38,300 bases of DNA from Verrucomicrobiia bacterium (GTDB lineage Bacteria > Verrucomicrobiota > Verrucomicrobiia > Verrucomicrobiales > DEV007). Position 1 is the stretch's first letter. Each line of letters begins with the position of its first letter. A model generated the notes under the pieces. That model did not search any database. It saw only the letters and a list, made by a program, of their open reading frames with translations, and had not been told where the DNA came from. Positions 24,937 to 34,413 of this stretch are shown here, in pieces. The translations under genes and the position numbers were made by a program. The DNA lies in assembly GCA_020440025.1 (NCBI GenBank), contig JAGROX010000005.1, positions 1-38,300 on the forward strand, given 5' to 3'.

Positions 24937-27900
24937 ATGAAAAACCTCGTCACTTTCCTTGTCGCCATCTGCTGTTTCGGCGGGACGTCGCTTCATGCCG
25001 AAACCAAGCCGCTGAAAGCCCTCCTCATCGCCGGAGGTTGCTGCCACGACTATGTGGGCCAGCACAAGGTGATCAGCGATGGCATCCAGGCGCGAGCCAA
25101 TGTGCAGGTGGACGTTTACTGGACGGATGACAAGAGCGTCAATCCTCCCCTCTCCCTCTACGACAAGGACGACTGGGCCGCCGGCTACGACATCATCATT
25201 CACGATGAGTGCGCCGCCGGGAACAAGGATCTCAAGGTGCTGAAACGCATTCTCGACGTCCATCAGACCATTCCCGCGGTCCATCTTCACTGCGCCATGC
25301 ACAGTTTCCGCGCGGACAGCGACGGCTGGTTCAAACACCTCGGGTTACAGTCGAACTCCCACGGACCTCAGGAACCGATCGCAATCTCCTTTGTCGACGA
25401 AGAACATCCCGTCACCAAGGGTTTGAAGGGATGGACCACGATCAAGGAAGAGCTTTACAACAACGTGAACATTTTCGACGCCCACCCGCTGGCGATGGGC
25501 AAACAGATCGTGAAGCGTGACGGCAAAGAGACCGAGGTCGATTCCGTGGTCGTCTGGACCAACGAGAAAGTGGGCGCGCGCAGTTTTAGCACCACGATCG
25601 GTCACAACACGGAAACTGTCGCCGACGCGCGTTACCTCGATCTCATCACTCGTGGCCTGCTCTGGTCTTGCGACAAACTGAACGACGATTACCTCGGAAA
25701 ACCGTTCACCGGCAAGAACAAGGTCACCTTCGTGAAAGCGAATCCCGTCGAAGCGCCCAAGCCCGCAAAAGCCACACTCGGCCAAGCTCCCAAGGGAGCC
25801 ACGCTGGTGGTGGCAACGGCGAGCAGCGAGGAAACCGGCAAAAGCAATTTCGCCTGGCGCGCCGTGGATGGCGACAAGAACACCCGCTGGTGCGCGGCGA
25901 ACGCCTCGAAGCCCCAATCCATTCGCCTTGAGTTTGAAAAACCACAGACGGTTACCGGAGCAAGGATCACCTGGGAGAGCGGAGGCACGCCTTACCAACA
26001 CAGGATAGAGGGTTCCGCCGACGCGAAAACGTGGACGCTGCTCGTCGATCAGACCGGGAACCAAGAGAAGGGTGATTCCGTGAGCAGCTTCGAAGTGAAA
26101 GACATCCGCTTTCTGCAAGTCACCTGCACCGGAACCACCAACGGCGGCAACTGGGCCAGCATTCGTGAGATCGCGCTGAAAGGCCCGGGTTTGACCACGC
26201 TTTTTCCGAAGCTGAATGAAAAGCAAAAGGCCGTCGCCGATCAAGCCAAGAAGGCGGCAAACGATCCCTACGCCAAGGAGGGCAATGTCGCGCCGAAGAT
26301 CGTCAAACTGACTCCCGATCAGGAAGCCGAGATCCTCAAGGATGTGAAGGTGCCAGAGGAATTCAACGTGTCCCTCTTTTCCACTTCCGACGCCGCCAAT
26401 TATCCGGTCTATGTCGCTGCTTCACCGAATGGCGACCTCTATGTGTCCAGCGATGGCAACGGCTCTCTCGGGCGGGATCCGCATCGCGGTCGCGTGCTTC
26501 GTCTCCGCGATACGGACGGCGACGGACGCGCCGATCAGGTGACGGAGTTTGTCAAAGACGTCGACTCTCCCCGAGGCTTGGTTTGGGATCACGACCGCCT
26601 CTATCTGCTGCATCCGCCGCACATCAGCGTCCACATCGATCAGGATGGCGATGGCGTTGCCGAAGACTCCAAGATGCTGATCGAAGGCATCGCCTACGGT
26701 TTTGCCGATCGCCCCGCCGACCACACCACCAACGGACTCGATCTCGGAATCGACGGTTGGCTCTACATCGCGGGCGGTGACTTCGGCTTCCTCAACGCCA
26801 AAGGCACCGACGGTCGCACCCTGCAACACCGTGGCGGCGGCGTGATCCGCTTTCGGCCCGATGGCAGCGGTCTGGAACTTTTCAGCACCGGCACGCGCAA
26901 TATCCTGGGAACTCCCATCAGTCCCCTGCTCGAGATTTTTGCCCGCGACAACACCAACGACGGTGGTGGTTGGGACGTGCGCTTCCACCACTTCACCGGC
27001 CTCGAAGACCACGGCTACCCGCGTCTCTACAAAAACTTTGGCGATGAACACGTCGCCCCGCTCGCCGATTACGGTGGCGGTTCGGGCTGCGGGTCGACCT
27101 ACCTGAGCGAGCCCGGCTTTCCCGACGAATGGAACAACGCGCCCCTCACCTGCGACTGGGGCACGGGCGCGCTCTGGCATCACAGCGTGCAGGCGAATGG
27201 CGCGACCTACGCCGAGATCACCGACCCTCAGCCCTTCATCAAGATGACGCGCCCCACCGATGCCAGCGTCGATGGGATGAGCGGCATCTATCAGGCCAGC
27301 TGGAAAGGCGCCACCTTCAAGTGGGAAGGTCCCGGCGTCGGTTACATCGTTCGAGTATCTCCCAAAGGCTACACGCCCGAGCCGCTGCCCGATTTCGACA
27401 AGCTCAGCGACGCCGAACTGATCGCCGGTATCGAATCCCTCAGCCAGGTGCGGGTGCTCGAAGCCCAGCGCGCCCTGCTCCGGCGCCCGGCCAATGCGGA
27501 GACCACCGCCAGCCTCGTCGCGCTCGCCGGAGACAGTGAAAAACCGCTCGCTGCCAGAATCGCCGCGCTTTATGCCGTCTCTCAACGAGGAACCGCCAGC
27601 GCCTCCAGCGCCGGGGTCATCAAGGCCATCACCCCACTGGCGGATGATGCCAAACTCCAACGTTATGTCCTCCGCGCCCTCGGCGACATGGGACTAGACC
27701 GCTTTGCCGCCGGTGAAAGCACCGCTCCCGCCGAACTCTTTGCTTCGGGCTTGAAAAGCAAAGATGCCCGCACCCGGCTCGAGGCCATTGTCGAAGCGAC
27801 CCGTCAGAATCTCACTTCCCTCGCTCCCGAGATCGCCACGACTCTGGGCGACAATGATCCCGTCGTCGCGCACACCGCATTCCGTGCGCTTTCCATGCTT

Positions 27901-29478
27901 GGCGCGGTAGATGCCTGCCTCTCCGTGCTCGACAGCACCGACACCTCGCTCGACGCCAAAACTGGTGCCGCCCGGGCCATCATGCGCATCCATTCCCCGG
28001 CGGCTGTCGACGGCCTCATCTCCCGAGTTGCCAGTGAAACCCGCTCCGATGTGCGACCGTTGATTCTCGGTGCCCTTTGCCGCCTTTATCATCACGAAGG
28101 CGAGTGGAAGGGGGACAGCTGGGGCACCCGACCCGACACTCGCGGCCCCTACTACCAACCTGAGCCGTGGAGCGAGACCGAGAAGGTCGCCGCCACTCTC
28201 AAGCAACTGCTGACCAAGGCTTCATCCGACGAAGCCGGTTTCCTCGTTCGCGAAATGAGCCGCAACCGGATTCAGTCCGATGATGCCCTGACCCGGATCC
28301 TCACCCTGGCGAAGGAAAACCCCAAGGTCATCCCTGACGCCGTCGCCCAGCTTGCCACCGCCGAGACCATTCCCGCCGACGGCATCCCAATTTTGCTTCA
28401 AGCGCTGAGCCGCGAAGACTCCGACCTGCTAACGATTTCCAACGCCGTCATCGCCCTCGCCAAAACCGACAGCAGCGAAGGTGCCCTCGGTTCCCTCGCC
28501 GCGCTGGACCGACTTACTGCTGGCATCGCCACCAAGCAGGAAGAACTCAAAGCGGTGAAAGACATCGCCGATCCCGTCAAAGCCAAAAGCGAAGGCAAAT
28601 ACGCCAGGAACCGTGTCGCCGAAGCTCAGAAACAGTTCGAAACCGCAATGCGGGCCTTTCTGGATGCGCCGAAATTGGAAAACCACCACACCGCCCTCGA
28701 GCACGCCGCCGAGGCCGCAGCTGACGAAAGCAGTGTCTGGGCCGATGCTGCGTTGCTCGCCCTCTCTGCCCGCAAGGGAGGTAGTCCGGAAGCTCGCGAA
28801 ATGTCTCAGAAAGCGATTGATGCCGGATGGCCAAATCCGAAACGCCGCGCCAATCTCATTCAGGCCGCCGCTCGATCCCAGAGTCACGCCATCGATGACC
28901 GCATTCTCATCGCCGTGACCGACACCGATCCCGCCGTTGCCAAGATCGCGAAAGACGCCGTCAAAGGGCTGAAACTCCAGGCGCGAGCCGAGGACAAAAC
29001 GCCCAAGATCGGCACGCTGAAAGTCGAGGAAGCCGTCGCCGCCGTTCTGAAAACCAAAGGTGACGTCGCCCTGGGCGAGCAGCTTTTCACCAAAGCCACC
29101 TGCGTCGCCTGTCACACCGTCAGTCAGGATCAGGTGCAACGCGGCCCCTATCTCGGCAATATCGCCCAGACCTATCAGCGGCCCGATCTCGCGACCAACA
29201 TCCTCGATCCCAACAAGACCATTGCCCAGGGATTCACCTCTGCCATGATCACCCTGAAGGACGGCACCATGGGCATGGGATTCGTGACCGATGAATCCGG
29301 CGACAAAGTCACCATCCGCGACATCGCCTCCCAAGAACACAGCTACCTGAAAGCCGACATCGCCAAACGCGACACCCTGCCGACGTCGATGATGCCTCCC
29401 GGCCTCATGAACAATTTCTCGGTCTTCGAAATGGCCAGCCTGGTGGATTACCTCGAAGCCTTGTCGAAGAAAAAGTGA
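24937..29478 (+). CDS. ThuA / F5-8C / propeller dehydrogenase / HEAT / cytochrome c protein
   Basis: The protein has 1513 residues; signal peptide 1-21 (LHA|ETK). Domains in order: ThuA-like GATase1 fold (about 25-250, 'KALLIAGGCCHDY', 'AVHLHCAMHSF'); F5/8-type C carbohydrate-binding domain (about 285-425, 'AVDGDKNTRWCA', 'IRLEFEKPQTV'); PVC-type propeller dehydrogenase (about 465-830, 'RDTDGDGRAD', 'DQDGDGVAED', 'TTNGLDLGIDGWLYI'); HEAT-like repeats (about 840-1350); a PVC-type heme domain with Cys1389-V-A-Cys1392-His1393, 'LDPNKTIAQGF' and 'TSMMPPGL' that can give the axial Met. It likely binds a glycan, oxidises a sugar and passes electrons to heme in the periplasm or on the surface. Transcription may start from its own promoter downstream of the box pair. 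Confidence 0.88.
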   Translation: MKNLVTFLVAICCFGGTSLHAETKPLKALLIAGGCCHDYVGQHKVISDGIQARANVQVDVYWTDDKSVNPPLSLYDKDDWAAGYDIIIHDECAAGNKDLKVLKRILDVHQTIPAVHLHCAMHSFRADSDGWFKHLGLQSNSHGPQEPIAISFVDEEHPVTKGLKGWTTIKEELYNNVNIFDAHPLAMGKQIVKRDGKETEVDSVVVWTNEKVGARSFSTTIGHNTETVADARYLDLITRGLLWSCDKLNDDYLGKPFTGKNKVTFVKANPVEAPKPAKATLGQAPKGATLVVATASSEETGKSNFAWRAVDGDKNTRWCAANASKPQSIRLEFEKPQTVTGARITWESGGTPYQHRIEGSADAKTWTLLVDQTGNQEKGDSVSSFEVKDIRFLQVTCTGTTNGGNWASIREIALKGPGLTTLFPKLNEKQKAVADQAKKAANDPYAKEGNVAPKIVKLTPDQEAEILKDVKVPEEFNVSLFSTSDAANYPVYVAASPNGDLYVSSDGNGSLGRDPHRGRVLRLRDTDGDGRADQVTEFVKDVDSPRGLVWDHDRLYLLHPPHISVHIDQDGDGVAEDSKMLIEGIAYGFADRPADHTTNGLDLGIDGWLYIAGGDFGFLNAKGTDGRTLQHRGGGVIRFRPDGSGLELFSTGTRNILGTPISPLLEIFARDNTNDGGGWDVRFHHFTGLEDHGYPRLYKNFGDEHVAPLADYGGGSGCGSTYLSEPGFPDEWNNAPLTCDWGTGALWHHSVQANGATYAEITDPQPFIKMTRPTDASVDGMSGIYQASWKGATFKWEGPGVGYIVRVSPKGYTPEPLPDFDKLSDAELIAGIESLSQVRVLEAQRALLRRPANAETTASLVALAGDSEKPLAARIAALYAVSQRGTASASSAGVIKAITPLADDAKLQRYVLRALGDMGLDRFAAGESTAPAELFASGLKSKDARTRLEAIVEATRQNLTSLAPEIATTLGDNDPVVAHTAFRALSMLGAVDACLSVLDSTDTSLDAKTGAARAIMRIHSPAAVDGLISRVASETRSDVRPLILGALCRLYHHEGEWKGDSWGTRPDTRGPYYQPEPWSETEKVAATLKQLLTKASSDEAGFLVREMSRNRIQSDDALTRILTLAKENPKVIPDAVAQLATAETIPADGIPILLQALSREDSDLLTISNAVIALAKTDSSEGALGSLAALDRLTAGIATKQEELKAVKDIADPVKAKSEGKYARNRVAEAQKQFETAMRAFLDAPKLENHHTALEHAAEAAADESSVWADAALLALSARKGGSPEAREMSQKAIDAGWPNPKRRANLIQAAARSQSHAIDDRILIAVTDTDPAVAKIAKDAVKGLKLQARAEDKTPKIGTLKVEEAVAAVLKTKGDVALGEQLFTKATCVACHTVSQDQVQRGPYLGNIAQTYQRPDLATNILDPNKTIAQGFTSAMITLKDGTMGMGFVTDESGDKVTIRDIASQEHSYLKADIAKRDTLPTSMMPPGLMNNFSVFEMASLVDYLEALSKKK

Positions 29479-29516
29479 AGCGGCGCAAGAAGGCGCGACC
29501 CAACACTAGATTCACC

Positions 29517-30149
29517 TCAATCTCCCTTCAGGACCTCTTCGATAATCTGGAGCAGCTCGAGCCTGCCTTTGCCGGTCTTCGATGAGCAGGTAAACATCTC
29601 GGGCACGTTTTCGGCCCATTCAGCAAGTTTTTCGGCGAAGGCAGCCATGTTGTTTTTCACCGCCGTAGGCCTCGCCCGATCAATCTTGGTGAAAACAATG
29701 ACAAAGGGAATCTCGTTTCGCGCCAGCCACTCAAGGAAATTGAGATCCTTTTTTTGGGGCGGAATCATCGAGTCGATGAGGGCGAAGACGCAGAAAAGAT
29801 TGGGCCGATCTTTGAGGTAATCCCCCACCGCCTCATTGAACTGAGCCTTGTCCTTACGCGCGACCCGGGCATAGCCGTAGCCTGGCAGGTCCACCAGACG
29901 CCAGGTGTTGTTGATGGTGAAAAAATTGATCAGCACCGTGGAACCCGGCTTTCCGGAAACCCGGGCCAGGTCGCGTTTACTCGTGATCATGTTCAGCAGT
30001 GACGATTTCCCGACGTTGGACCGACCAATGAAGGCGATCTCCGGCAGGGTTTCATCCGGGCACGATTCCAGATCGGGCGCGCTGCAGTCAAAAATGGCGG
30101 AAGAGATTTTCACGATGAGTAGAGAGGAAGGAAAGGCGACGGTCGCCAC
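29517..30149 (-). CDS. engB: Ribosome biogenesis GTPase EngB (YsxC/YihA)
   Basis: The product has up to 210 residues and is a TrmE-Era-EngA-EngB-type GTPase needed for large ribosomal subunit assembly. Motifs: G1 'GRSNVGKSS' (42-50), G2 region with Thr71 ('GKPGSTVLINFF'), G3 'DLPGYG' (87-92), G4 'TKID' (154-157) and G5 'SSKTGKG'. The G2 loop reads PGSTV where the family usually has PGKTQ. Family proteins start near 'VKISSAIF', so a GTG at 30113 is an alternative start to the ATG at 30149. It is the only clear housekeeping gene here and converges with the large dehydrogenase gene, 38 bases apart. Confidence 0.95.
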   Translation of the reverse strand: MATVAFPSSLLIVKISSAIFDCSAPDLESCPDETLPEIAFIGRSNVGKSSLLNMITSKRDLARVSGKPGSTVLINFFTINNTWRLVDLPGYGYARVARKDKAQFNEAVGDYLKDRPNLFCVFALIDSMIPPQKKDLNFLEWLARNEIPFVIVFTKIDRARPTAVKNNMAAFAEKLAEWAENVPEMFTCSSKTGKGRLELLQIIEEVLKGD

Positions 30150-30188
30150 AAAACTAGCTGAGGGAAACTCCTATTCTTTAGGAATGAA

Positions 30189-30281
30189 GGATCGAGGAGC
30201 TGGGATTGAGGATCGAGGTTTTTTCGGACAACGCCCCCGCTATGCATCCCCCCTCAATCCTAGCTCCCCATTCCTCGATCC
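30189..30281. repeat. Long imperfect inverted repeat
   Basis: The left arm begins GGATCGAGGAGCTGGGATTG and the right arm ends CATTCCTCGATCC, with CCTCAATCCTAGCTCC inside it. The arms pair over about 23 bases with a small insertion. It fills most of the divergent gap between engB and the DUF1501 gene. It is a third family of palindromic intergenic element, distinct from 17378 and 18998. Confidence 0.65.
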
Positions 30282-30350
30282 CCTTTTCCCGCAATTACGG
30301 ATAGAATTTACATTTTCTCCGACCACGGTTTTGTGGATGATCGACTCACC

Positions 30351-31712
30351 ATGTTGTCCGTCACCAAACCCGGTCTGAAGCGGCGAACGATCTTAAAGGC
30401 AGGCGCGCTGGGCGCGTTTGGTTTCACCACCGCCGATCTCTCCAAACTCAAGGCGGAGGGCAACATCCGCCCCGGCGCGAGCGACAAGTCGGTGATCCTC
30501 ATCTGGCTGGACGGTGGACCGAGTCAGTTCGAGACCTACGATCCCAAGCCCGAGGCCCCGAGTGAATACCGGGGCCCCTGGGGCGACATCCGCACCAACG
30601 TGCCGGGCATCCGTCTCTCGGAAATGCTGCCGGAACACGCGAAGCACGCAGACAAGATGGCCTTCATTCGTTCGGTTCATCACGACAACGGCGATCATTT
30701 TGCGGCGGCCCACTGGATGCTGACGGGACGCTTTGGCAGCACCTCGGTGGACAAGGCTCAGAAGGCACCCTCGATCGGTTCCTGCGTCGCCAAGCTCGCC
30801 GGACCGCGGGTGAAGGGACTCCCCCCCTATATCGGGCTGCCGGCGGCGGAGAGCGTCTATCTTTACCCCGGCTATCAGGGAGGCAGCTATCTCGGCGGTG
30901 CCTACGATCCCTTCCAGGTGAACATGAAGCAGAAATACTTGGCTTCGACCTACGCCTCCGCGATCGCTTCGCCGCCGTTTCTCGATGGCATGGTTGGTCA
31001 GGCAGATCGAATGACAGGGCGGGCCAGTCTGTTGCGTCAACTAGATGGCCTGAACCGGAAACTCGATCAGACCGGAGCGATGGAGGCGATGGATTCGCAT
31101 CAGCAGAGCGCCATCGACATGATTCTCGGCAGCAATGCGAAGCAGGCCTTCGACATGGAAAAAGAGGACGACGCGACCCGTGATCGGTATGGTCGTGGTC
31201 CATGGGGCCACTACACCCTGATGGCGCGGCGCTTGGTGGAAAACGGGGTGCGCTTTGTCACCGTGGACATGCCGCACTGGGACACGCATTCGAAAATCAA
31301 GGAAGGCCTGGAAGTTCGCCTACCCTATCTCGACAAGGCAGTCGGCGGGTTGATGCAGGATCTGGCGGATCGCAATCTGATGGACGATGTCCTGGTGGTG
31401 ATCATGGGAGAATTTGGTCGCACGCCGAAGCTGAACACCGGTCAGCCCGGGATTCCGATTCCAGGTCGCGATCACTGGGGCCAAGCGATGAGCGTGGTCA
31501 TGGCAGGTGGCGGCCTCAAATGCGGGCAGGTCGTTGGCGCCACCAATAGCAGGGGCGAACATCCCATCGATCGAGCCCTGACTCCCGCCGATGTGTTGGC
31601 GACGATCTATCACGTATTGGGAATCGAATATCAGGGCGTCTTCCTTCCCGATTTCACGGGGCGTCCCATTCCTCTGCTCGATCACGGTTCGGCGATTGCC
31701 GAGTTGATTTGA
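30351..31712 (+). CDS. DUF1501 family protein (Tat-exported)
   Basis: The product has 453 residues from ATG at 30351; a GTG at 30333 is possible. It starts with a twin-arginine signal (Lys10-Arg11-Arg12-TILKAG, then a short hydrophobic stretch), so it is exported folded. The DUF1501 family belongs to the alkaline phosphatase/sulfatase superfamily fold: 'VILIWLDGGPSQFETYDPKP', 'HWMLTGRFG', 'DMPHWDTHSKIKEGL', 'VVIMGEFGRTPKLN' and 'GRDHWGQAMSVVMAGGGL'. Its biochemical role is not established. In this group of bacteria the gene usually sits beside DUF1549/DUF1553 cytochrome genes; none is next to it here. It is divergent from engB and followed by a small DUF3817 gene. Confidence 0.88.
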   Translation: MLSVTKPGLKRRTILKAGALGAFGFTTADLSKLKAEGNIRPGASDKSVILIWLDGGPSQFETYDPKPEAPSEYRGPWGDIRTNVPGIRLSEMLPEHAKHADKMAFIRSVHHDNGDHFAAAHWMLTGRFGSTSVDKAQKAPSIGSCVAKLAGPRVKGLPPYIGLPAAESVYLYPGYQGGSYLGGAYDPFQVNMKQKYLASTYASAIASPPFLDGMVGQADRMTGRASLLRQLDGLNRKLDQTGAMEAMDSHQQSAIDMILGSNAKQAFDMEKEDDATRDRYGRGPWGHYTLMARRLVENGVRFVTVDMPHWDTHSKIKEGLEVRLPYLDKAVGGLMQDLADRNLMDDVLVVIMGEFGRTPKLNTGQPGIPIPGRDHWGQAMSVVMAGGGLKCGQVVGATNSRGEHPIDRALTPADVLATIYHVLGIEYQGVFLPDFTGRPIPLLDHGSAIAELI

Positions 31713-31751
31713 ATCAGGAGAGCTCTCCGGCTACCATGGTCCATTTTGCCC

Positions 31752-32045
31752 ATGGACCTCCGGACCTCACTCAACCGACTCCGTATTGCCTCGATCCTGG
31801 ATGGTATTTCCTACCTGATTCTCCTCGGCATTGCGATGCCACTGAAATACATCGCCGAGATGCCGATGGCGGTGCGAATTGTCGGAATGACTCACGGCTT
31901 GCTCTTCATCGCCCTTTGTTTCTGCCTGCTGGCCGTTTTGCTGGACAAGAAATTGACCTTCAAATGGTGCGTGATCGTTTTTGCCTGTGCCCTGATCCCC
32001 TTCGCACCCTTCTTTCTGGATCGAAAATTGCGGGAGAAAGCCTGA
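31752..32045 (+). CDS. DUF3817 family membrane protein
   Basis: The product has 97 residues from ATG at 31752; an upstream TTG in frame at 31746 is less likely. It has about three membrane helices (near 17-35, 43-66 and 70-90). The pattern 'LRIASILDGISYLILLGIAMPLKYIAEMP' and 'VGMTHGLLFIAL' fits DUF3817 (YdzA-like) integral membrane proteins, whose function is unknown. It follows DUF1501 by 39 bases and precedes the DUF1080 gene by 67 bases on the same strand. Confidence 0.82.
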   Translation: MDLRTSLNRLRIASILDGISYLILLGIAMPLKYIAEMPMAVRIVGMTHGLLFIALCFCLLAVLLDKKLTFKWCVIVFACALIPFAPFFLDRKLREKA

Positions 32046-32112
32046 GGCCGAGCGCCCATTTTCCCGATTTCCGCCGCTTGCAGGAATCCGTGGAAACTGA
32101 TACCTAGCGGTC

Positions 32113-32811
32113 ATGACATTGAAACATCCCTCTCTTTTTTCCGCCGCCATTCTGGGCATTTTCGCGATGGCTGCCGTGGCCGATGAACCCAACACCCTGA
32201 CCGACAAGGAAAAGGCCGAAGGCTGGGTCCTGCTGTTTGACGGCAAGGACCTCGGGGCCCATTTCCGCAGTTACAACGGCGAGGGCATCAAGGAGCAGTG
32301 GCAGGTGAAAGACGGCGTCTTCACCCTCACCGAAAAAGGCGGCGGCGACATCGTCACCAAGAAGCAATACGGCGCGTTCGAACTCACGCTCGACTTCAAG
32401 ATCTCCAAGGGCGGCAACAGCGGCCTGATGTATCACGTCATCGAGAAAGCCGGCTCCCCGCCGTGGCACACCGGCCCCGAAGTCCAGATTCAGGACAACG
32501 TCGACGGTCACGATCCGCAGAAAGCCGGCTGGCTCTATCAGCTCTACGCCGCCGACACCGATGCCACCAAACCGGCTGGCGAGTGGAACACGCTCCGCAT
32601 CCTCATCACTCCGGAAAAGTGCGTCCACTACATGAATGGCGTGAAATACTGCGAGTACGTCAAAGGCTCCAAAGACTGGGACGAAAAAGTCGCCGCCAGC
32701 AAGTTCTCCAAGTTCCCCGATTTCGGCAAGCCGACCAAGGGACACATCAATCTGCAGGATCACGGCAACGTCGTCTCTTTCCGCAATGTGAAGATCAAAT
32801 CTTTGGACTGA
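32113..32811 (+). CDS. DUF1080 family protein (3-keto-disaccharide hydrolase type)
   Basis: The protein has 232 residues; signal peptide to about residue 23 (AVA|DEP). The DUF1080 pattern is clear: 'EGWVLLFDGKDL', 'WQVKDGVFTLT', 'KKQYGAFELTLDFKISKGGNSGLMYHV', 'GPEVQIQDN', 'LYAADTDATKPAGEWNTLRI' and 'GHINLQDHGNVVSFRNVKIK'. It folds as a concanavalin-like beta sandwich; some members cleave 3-keto-glycosides. It starts a tight operon: the PQQ-like propeller begins nine bases after its stop. Together with the oxidoreductases downstream this suggests oxidation followed by cleavage of glycosides, as an inference. Confidence 0.9.
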   Translation: MTLKHPSLFSAAILGIFAMAAVADEPNTLTDKEKAEGWVLLFDGKDLGAHFRSYNGEGIKEQWQVKDGVFTLTEKGGGDIVTKKQYGAFELTLDFKISKGGNSGLMYHVIEKAGSPPWHTGPEVQIQDNVDGHDPQKAGWLYQLYAADTDATKPAGEWNTLRILITPEKCVHYMNGVKYCEYVKGSKDWDEKVAASKFSKFPDFGKPTKGHINLQDHGNVVSFRNVKIKSLD

Positions 32812-32820
32812 TTTGATCTC

Positions 32821-34374
32821 ATGCGCGCCCTCCTCATCCCACTCACATTCGCGGTTCTGACGTCGGCGCTGAATGCCGGTGACTGGCCGCAGGGCGCAGG
32901 CACCTCGGGAGACTTCTCAACCAGCGAACCCGCTCCTCTCAGTTGGAGCGTGGTTCGCGATGAGAACATAACTTGGAAAATCACCTTGCCCGAGTCGGGA
33001 CAAAGTCCCGCCGTCATCGTCGGGGATCGCCTCTTTTTCTCCACGAACAAGGAGGTCACGGCTGATACACCACGCGGCAGCGATATCGTAGCGTGGTGCG
33101 TCAACGCCAAAACTGGCGAGATCCTCTGGCAACGACCGATCGCCGGAAAGTATCCGCTGCGCCTCTCTGGATGCTTCAGTGACAGCACGTCGCCGCCCGC
33201 GGTCTGCGATGGCGAGCGCGTCGTATTCATCAACACCTCGGGCACGATCGCCTGCTTCGACCTCGATGGCGGCCCCCTGTGGACCAAAGAAATTCTCACG
33301 GCGGGACGCACCCTTCCCTTTTTGGTCGATGATCTCTTGGTCTTCACCCGACAGATTTATCCGCCTAATCCCGACGGGAATTTTCCTCACACCTACGCCG
33401 ACTCTCCGGTGGCCATGTGGACTCAGCTACAGGCACTCAACCTTGCCGATGGCGAAGTCGCCTGGACGACGACCTGCGGCGTCAACATGGGCTGCCATAT
33501 TCTCCCGGAAGTCCTGAGCGACGGACGCAAAGTCGCCATCGTGGGCCGAGGCGGCGGGCATGGACCGCCTGAAAAACCCGACGGCATTTCCCTGATCGAT
33601 CTCAACGATGGCTCGACCGACTGGAGCCTTCCGCTGGAAGGTTTCATGGCCACCATGAGCTTCCGCGTTCGCAACGATCAGGTTCACCTGTTTGACGGAG
33701 GTGAGCATCTTTCCGTCGATGTCAGCAACGGAAGAATCGTGAACCGCGTTTCGATTCTCGATGACGTTTCGGTACGGCGCCAGATTGATGGCAAGCGCGT
33801 GACCAAAACAGAGTCCATCCCCGACGCCAAAAAGGGCCGCATGATCACCCAGGGTTCGAATCTGCTAGTGGGCCTTTGGCACTATTTTCGCAGCTACACC
33901 CGGCCCTATCTTGGACGGGTAAATGTGGACAACGGGAAAGTCGAGTATCTGGAACTTCCTCTGCAACTCGGGCGCGAAAGCGCCACCAAGACCGACGAAT
34001 TCCTCTGGTTTGTTGAGCCGATCGGCAAAAAGGGTCCCGGGATCCACCAGCAAACCATCGTCCCCAACGAGGTCAAAAACTCCCGAGGTTTCGTCGTGAT
34101 GGGCGACAAGCGGTCTGCCGGCAGCGGCTGGGGACACATCGCTTCCGCCTCACCATCGGTTGCAGGAGACCACCTCTATGTCCCCGTGATGAACGGCACA
34201 GTCTACGTCCTGAAATGGGATGCCCCGGTGCTCGACGAAGACGCCGTCGTCGCCATCAACGATTTGGGACCGGCTGGCAGCGCTTGGACTCGCGCCAGTC
34301 TGTCCTTTGCCCACGGTCATGCTTATGCCCACACGATTCGGGAGCTGATCTGCATCGGCGGGACCTTTCCCTGA
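32821..34374 (+). CDS. Secreted PQQ-like beta-propeller protein
   Basis: The protein has 517 residues; signal peptide to residue 19 (LNA|GDW). Repeated blades appear as 'GDWPQGAG', 'NITWKITLPESGQSPAVIVGDRLFFST', 'VNAKTGEILWQRPIAG', 'GTIACFDLDGGPLWTKEI', 'LADGEVAWTTTCG' and 'GDHLYVPVMNGTVYVLKWD', the pattern of BamB/PQQ-type propellers. No obvious PQQ-ligand or heme site is seen, so it may be a binding or scaffold protein instead of a dehydrogenase. It lies between DUF1080 and the FAD oxidoreductase in the same operon. Confidence 0.8.
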   Translation: MRALLIPLTFAVLTSALNAGDWPQGAGTSGDFSTSEPAPLSWSVVRDENITWKITLPESGQSPAVIVGDRLFFSTNKEVTADTPRGSDIVAWCVNAKTGEILWQRPIAGKYPLRLSGCFSDSTSPPAVCDGERVVFINTSGTIACFDLDGGPLWTKEILTAGRTLPFLVDDLLVFTRQIYPPNPDGNFPHTYADSPVAMWTQLQALNLADGEVAWTTTCGVNMGCHILPEVLSDGRKVAIVGRGGGHGPPEKPDGISLIDLNDGSTDWSLPLEGFMATMSFRVRNDQVHLFDGGEHLSVDVSNGRIVNRVSILDDVSVRRQIDGKRVTKTESIPDAKKGRMITQGSNLLVGLWHYFRSYTRPYLGRVNVDNGKVEYLELPLQLGRESATKTDEFLWFVEPIGKKGPGIHQQTIVPNEVKNSRGFVVMGDKRSAGSGWGHIASASPSVAGDHLYVPVMNGTVYVLKWDAPVLDEDAVVAINDLGPAGSAWTRASLSFAHGHAYAHTIRELICIGGTFP

Positions 34375-34413
34375 GTCGGGTTGCCTCGCCCGAAATTCGG
34401 ATTACCGTCCGAA

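Noticed and set aside
26422..27660. 412-codon minus-strand frame over the ThuA/dehydrogenase gene
   Set aside because: Mirror of the propeller region; no recognisable protein pattern.
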